Source of the DNA: Tritrichomonas musculus
Lineage: Eukaryota > Parabasalia > Tritrichomonadida > Tritrichomonadidae
Assembly: GCA_039105265.1 (NCBI GenBank)
Contig: JAPFFF010000015.1
Location: forward strand, 2,914,001 to 2,978,000
Direction of reading: 5' to 3'
Length of the DNA stretch: 64,000 nucleotides
This document shows positions 60,122 through 64,000 of the stretch, in pieces (position 1 is the first letter of the stretch; each line of letters starts with the position of its first letter). A program made the translations under genes and the position numbers. The notes under the pieces are model-generated. The model did not search any database. It was not told the DNA's origin and worked only from the letters and a program-made list of their open reading frames with translations.

Positions 60122-61123
60122 ATGTTTGACCCTTTCCCAATTCTTCCTCATCAAGTTAAGAACTATGTTTTAAACTCAGTTATTGGGCAAGGAGGTTTCG
60201 CCATCGTATATAAAGCCACAAATCTTTTATATAAAATGGACTTTGCTGTTAAAGTTGTTGGACATTCAAGACTTTCTGAGCACCATGCCTTGACTTATGA
60301 AGCAGAAGTTAATTCTCTTATAAAACTTGACCACCCAAATGTGATTCGCATATATGATTTCTTTACAGAAGACGATTATATGTTCATGGTTCTTGAATAT
60401 TGCGGAGGTGGATCATTAGAAGACAAAATTCAAAAGAATGAATTGATCGCATCTTCAGAAAAAAAGTATATTTGTTCACAAATCATTTCGGCTTTAAAAT
60501 ATTGTAACCAAATGTCAATTGCTCATCGAGATATCAAGACATCTAATATTTTATTTGATGGTAATGGACGTGTAAAAGTTGCAGATTTTGGACTAAGCCT
60601 ATATTTTAATCATGACGATGATAATATTAACAAATTTCAAGGTTCTTTAAGCTACTCCTCGCCAGAAGTTTGCAGTAAGAAATCGTTCAATCCATTCAAA
60701 TCAGATATCTGGTCGCTTGGTGTACTTTTCTATCGCTTATTTTCATCTAGCTATCCATTTGAAGGCAGAACCAGACAAGAGCTCAAATCTCGAATCATTG
60801 AAGGGTTTTATTCAGAGAAACTTAAAGGTCAGATTTCTAAAGTTGTCAGACAAATGTTATCGGTTAACCCTGACGAAAGACCAACAATCAATCAATTATC
60901 AGAAATGAATATATTTGCACAAACATCACCTTGCCAACCTTTAATGCGGAGTTCCTCAGTAACTGGTGTTATCAATCATCAGTTTCAGATACAAGTTGGA
61001 TATAAGAGGAAACCTGCGAAAAATGTTAATATTCCCAACGCTGATGTTAATCCAAATCCCTTAGCAAAATGTATAAATGTGCATAGATCGCATTCATTTT
61101 TAACATCTCCACTTACCACTTAA
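60122..61123 (+). CDS. CAMK/SNF1-like Ser/Thr protein kinase
   Basis: 333 residues from ATG 60122; the frame extends to a GTG 24 bases upstream, but trichomonad genes start with ATG and the Inr-like TTTCAAAA lies in that stretch. Kinase domain about 14-265: IGQGGFAIVY (21-30), FAVK Lys44, HRDIKTSN (135-142, with T replacing the more usual P), DFGLS (155-159), SPE (180-182), SDIWSLGVLFYRLFSSSYPF (αF region) and NPDERPT (αH-αI). The Gln/Asn-poor C-terminal 65 residues are basic, with Ser clusters (MRSSSVTG) that could be phosphorylation sites. HRDIKxxN plus DIWSLGV favour the CAMK/AMPK-like group common in trichomonads. Complete and probably active. Confidence 0.88.
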   Translation: MFDPFPILPHQVKNYVLNSVIGQGGFAIVYKATNLLYKMDFAVKVVGHSRLSEHHALTYEAEVNSLIKLDHPNVIRIYDFFTEDDYMFMVLEYCGGGSLEDKIQKNELIASSEKKYICSQIISALKYCNQMSIAHRDIKTSNILFDGNGRVKVADFGLSLYFNHDDDNINKFQGSLSYSSPEVCSKKSFNPFKSDIWSLGVLFYRLFSSSYPFEGRTRQELKSRIIEGFYSEKLKGQISKVVRQMLSVNPDERPTINQLSEMNIFAQTSPCQPLMRSSSVTGVINHQFQIQVGYKRKPAKNVNIPNADVNPNPLAKCINVHRSHSFLTSPLTT

Positions 61124-61404
61124 TGTAATTTAATAATTTTTATTTTTTTTATGTTTTGTAAATTTCATTTTTTTTATTGCAATCCTAGTCAATAAAACAA
61201 ATTAATAACTAAATGATTTTAATATTTGTCTTGTTTATGTTTTAACATAGTGCAAAAATGATCCAAAAAGATAAGATTATATTACGATGCCACTTTTTAA
61301 ATGTATAATATGAAAAAGTTTTTAATTTAAAAATTGAGCTCAAAATAATGATCGTATGTATTCAAAAAAAAAAAAATTAAATTGAAAGGTGGTAAAAATA
61401 TTTA

Positions 61405-63147
61405 TTACTTTCTTGCGCAGAAGAAATAAACAAGGAACAAAACATCAATTACAGCTGTAACTGGAGATATTTCTTTAAGTTCTTTAATTGCTAATTCTTT
61501 ATAAGAAAGTAATTCTGACGATTCATCCTTGTTACTGTCCATTACTTCTCCATCTTGATCATTTTCGCTATCATTTTGATCATTAACTTGGTCCATTTCA
61601 TTACCTTCCTCGGTAGATCCATTGGATACCTTGTCATTCTTGCAGCAAAGAGATTGGAAACCATAAATTGCACCAGAAATCAACTTTATGAAAGTGTGGC
61701 ACAAAAGACCAAGTGCAATTCCGATTGAAATGTTATATGAAAAAGGCATCATTGCGATAGTCATGAAAGCAGGGGCAGAAACAGAAATATCACTGAAATC
61801 AAGATCTGAAATACTCGAAATCATGAGAACGCCAACATAAAGAAGTGCTGGTGATGTAGCTGTTGAAGGGATGATTTGAGGAAGTGGAGAAAGCCAAAGA
61901 GCAACGAAGAAACAAAGAGCTGTAATTAATGAAGCGAAACCAGTTTTTGCGCCTTCATTTACACCAGCGCTTGATTCGACAAATGTTGTAACTGTTGAAA
62001 CTCCACAAAAAGTTCCTGCAAGGGTACCAATTGAGTCGCATAATAAGGCTTGTCCCATATTTGGAAGTTTTCCTTCACTGTTCAAAAGTTTGGCTTTCTT
62101 TGCTGTTCCGAGAAGTGTTCCAATTGTGTCAAACATATCGACCATTGCGAAAGCTAAAATTGTAGCAATAATGTTGAGTAAATCTTTGAACCATCTTTCC
62201 TTTTGAATGAGATGACTGAATCCTTTTCTGAAAAGAATGAAGGCTGATTGTTTTCCCCAATGTTTGAATGCTGTGATTGGATCTTTGATATCGACAGTTA
62301 ATTTGGGATCAACAGCATATGCAGAAAAACTTAAATAATGACCAATAACTCCGTCTGTTGCACATCCTACATGTTTAATAACTCCGTTTGCTTCACATCC
62401 TATATGATTAGCGAGTTTTTGAAGCTGTTTTTCATCATCTGGATCAATATAACCGCCGCAATAACCAACAATGTAATGAAGAATTGTACCAACAAGAATT
62501 CCCCAAAGCATTCCGCCTCTAACGTTACGGTAACAGAGGATGCAAATGATGAGGAAGTTTAATAAAACAAGCAAAGTTGGCCAAATTTCTTCAAATGGAA
62601 ATTCAATTGCATTCAATGGTGCGAAACCAACAAGAGTTGCGAAATCATCGCGTATAATTTTGGAATTTTGAAGACCAACAAACGCAATGAAAAGTCCAAT
62701 TCCTGCTGTGATGGCACTTTTAATGCAAGGTGGAACTGAATCAACAATTTTCTCTCTGACTCCGAAAATTGTTAATAATAAAAATATAATACCTGAGATA
62801 AAAACAATGACTAAAGAATTTGCATATGTGAGATTTCTGCTTCCCATTTGCATGTTAACAACTGTAAATGCGAAATATGCATTGAGACCCATTCCTGGTG
62901 CTTGAGCAAATGGTAAATTTGCATATAACGCCATCATTAATGTACCAACAAGAGCACCTATGCATGTACCAATGTAAAGGGATTCTACATCTGCTGTGCT
63001 GGGGTTTGATGTAATGCTTGGATTAACAACTAAGATGTAAGCCATTGCCATGAAGGTTGTCAGGCCACCTATGATTTCATTTTTGAAATTTGAGCCTTTT
63101 TCGGTAATCTTCCAAAAATTGTCAAAGGCTTCTAGTACTTTAGCCAT
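61405..63147 (-). CDS. Purine permease, AzgA-type NCS2 transporter
   Basis: 580 residues from the preferred Met at 63147; the ORF extends 20 residues further, but an Inr-like TCATTAAA lies 4-11 bases before this ATG. Sequence follows the AzgA guanine/hypoxanthine permease family: NFKNEIIGGLTTFMAMAYIL (TM1), NPSITSNPS, LPFAQAPGMGLNAYFAF (substrate/half-helix motif APGMGLNAYFA), IPPCIKSAITAGIGLFIAFVGLQN-type segments, DMFDTIGTLLG and VTTFVESSAGVNEGAKTGF (TM10 motif E-S-x-x-G). About 12-14 TM segments. The C-terminal 70 residues are acidic and cytosolic (NDQNDSENDQDGE), then a last hydrophobic stretch. Trichomonads cannot make purines, so salvage import is essential; proton symport of hypoxanthine, guanine or adenine is inferred from the family. 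Confidence 0.93.
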   Translation of the reverse strand: MAKVLEAFDNFWKITEKGSNFKNEIIGGLTTFMAMAYILVVNPSITSNPSTADVESLYIGTCIGALVGTLMMALYANLPFAQAPGMGLNAYFAFTVVNMQMGSRNLTYANSLVIVFISGIIFLLLTIFGVREKIVDSVPPCIKSAITAGIGLFIAFVGLQNSKIIRDDFATLVGFAPLNAIEFPFEEIWPTLLVLLNFLIICILCYRNVRGGMLWGILVGTILHYIVGYCGGYIDPDDEKQLQKLANHIGCEANGVIKHVGCATDGVIGHYLSFSAYAVDPKLTVDIKDPITAFKHWGKQSAFILFRKGFSHLIQKERWFKDLLNIIATILAFAMVDMFDTIGTLLGTAKKAKLLNSEGKLPNMGQALLCDSIGTLAGTFCGVSTVTTFVESSAGVNEGAKTGFASLITALCFFVALWLSPLPQIIPSTATSPALLYVGVLMISSISDLDFSDISVSAPAFMTIAMMPFSYNISIGIALGLLCHTFIKLISGAIYGFQSLCCKNDKVSNGSTEEGNEMDQVNDQNDSENDQDGEVMDSNKDESSELLSYKELAIKELKEISPVTAVIDVLFLVYFFCARK

Positions 63148-63150
63148 TGA

Positions 63151-63158
63151 TTTAATGA
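63151..63158 (-). promoter_or_regulatory. Inr-like TCATTAAA deciding the start of the purine permease
   Basis: On the minus strand TCATTAAATCAATG places a start-site A about ten bases before ATG 63147. It would lie inside the coding sequence if the longer ORF were used. Confidence 0.5.
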
Positions 63159-64000
63159 AAAATGAACAAAAAAATGAAGTAATCAAGTTTTTTTCAATTG
63201 AACTCAAATTTTTCTAAGAATTTAATAAAATGAGAATTATTGACCAAAATTTCGATAATATGTGTTTTTATTAATAATAAATAAGAATAATGGACATAAA
63301 TTTGATTCCCATAAATACTTCATTTATTATCTTTTCTTTTCAAAGTTATGAACGGAGATAAGAAATATTGTGATATCTCTCAAATTATTTAACATTCTTT
63401 GAATGGATTAAAAAAATTGAATACAAAATTTTAGATTTTTCACAAATTTTTATTGGATTCTTTTAAAGTTTTTTATGTAGCATGTAAATATGGAATAATA
63501 ACATAAAATTAAAGTCAAAATCAATTATTTTCAAAAACAAAAAAAAAAACGTTAAATTAAGTATATTGTTTTGAAAAAATAAAAATAACGTATCCATTTT
63601 TTTACAAAACCGATTTTTTTGAAAAAAGAAAACATATAATTTTATAATTGATTGTTGACTTTATAGATTTATAGTTGTGAAACTTTTTCAAATGAGGAGT
63701 TGCTAACAAAACTTTTTCTGAACCAGTGGTTGCTTCAAATTTACAGACCATCAATAACATAATTTCATTATTCTCTGCTTTATATCGTTTATTATCTTTC
63801 TTTGCATGCTATATTTATCGCAGATTAAATAAAATGGTGGATTTCTTTTTTCGCCCATATTTGAATAAGCAAAAGCAACGGAATTTGTATACCATTCAAA
63901 TTTAAAATGAATGAATTTGGAAAAAAATAACAGTTACTAATAGTTTTTTTAATAAGTTATATAGTATGATCTTAAAACAAGCATAATTCCTGATTTTTAT
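63159..64000. other. Intergenic to window end
   Basis: AT-rich, no supportable ORF. Short A/T tracts only. Confidence 0.5.

Overview
The window looks like nuclear DNA of a trichomonad parabasalid, most likely Tritrichomonas foetus or a close relative. The reasons are very high A+T, intron-less genes, short intergenic regions, and a protein set typical of that group: BspA-like LRR_5 surface proteins, Sel1-repeat proteins with and without kinase domains, kinase-ankyrin proteins, BTB/F5-8C proteins and ankyrin genes. Several starts are also preceded at a few bases by TCA-type Initiator (Inr) motifs, as known for trichomonad promoters. The species name is inferred from family content; no alignment was run.

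Layout: 0-5 kb holds the 3' half of a sugar transporter and a decayed ankyrin gene. 5.5-7 kb holds a fucosyltransferase-like membrane glycosyltransferase, followed by a structured non-coding island (7.5-8.1 kb). 9.5-11.2 kb holds a BTB-F5/8C gene and a broken paralogue fragment, then a small TTAA-flanked inverted-repeat element. 12.6-13.9 kb is a dead kinase gene. 14.6-18.9 kb is a giant kinase plus about two dozen Sel1 repeats. 19-21 kb holds a GNAT acetyltransferase and a four-TM protein. 23-27 kb holds a tiny Pro-rich protein, tRNA-Leu, a frameshifted coiled-coil gene and a P-loop/coiled-coil protein. 28-30 kb holds a kinase-Sel1-Rab fusion. 30.4-41 kb is a gene graveyard (BspA, Sel1, Ser/Thr-rich, class-3 lipase and ankyrin remnants) around one intact cytosolic BspA-like gene.

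43.3-49.7 kb is a 6.4-kb higher-order minisatellite: 186 units of 25 bp in 12 blocks, separated by eleven 160-bp spacers derived from an ankyrin repeat. It lies between a kinase-ankyrin gene truncated in its first ankyrin repeat (49.8-50.9 kb) and a lone terminal ankyrin repeat (43.1-43.3 kb), both on the minus strand, so the satellite appears to have grown inside one ancestral kinase-ankyrin gene. Inside it is a tandem 2400-bp duplication that shares private mutations.

52.3-59.3 kb holds two divergently transcribed, membrane-anchored BspA-like surface proteins that share a cytoplasmic tail motif. 59.5-63.1 kb holds tRNA-Thr, a CAMK-like kinase and an AzgA-type purine permease.

Functionally the window mixes host-interface genes (BspA, glycosyltransferase, four-TM protein), nutrient uptake (sugar, purine) and an expanded signalling set (five kinase loci, four apparently intact in the kinase domain). 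Family turnover by duplication and decay is visible throughout.
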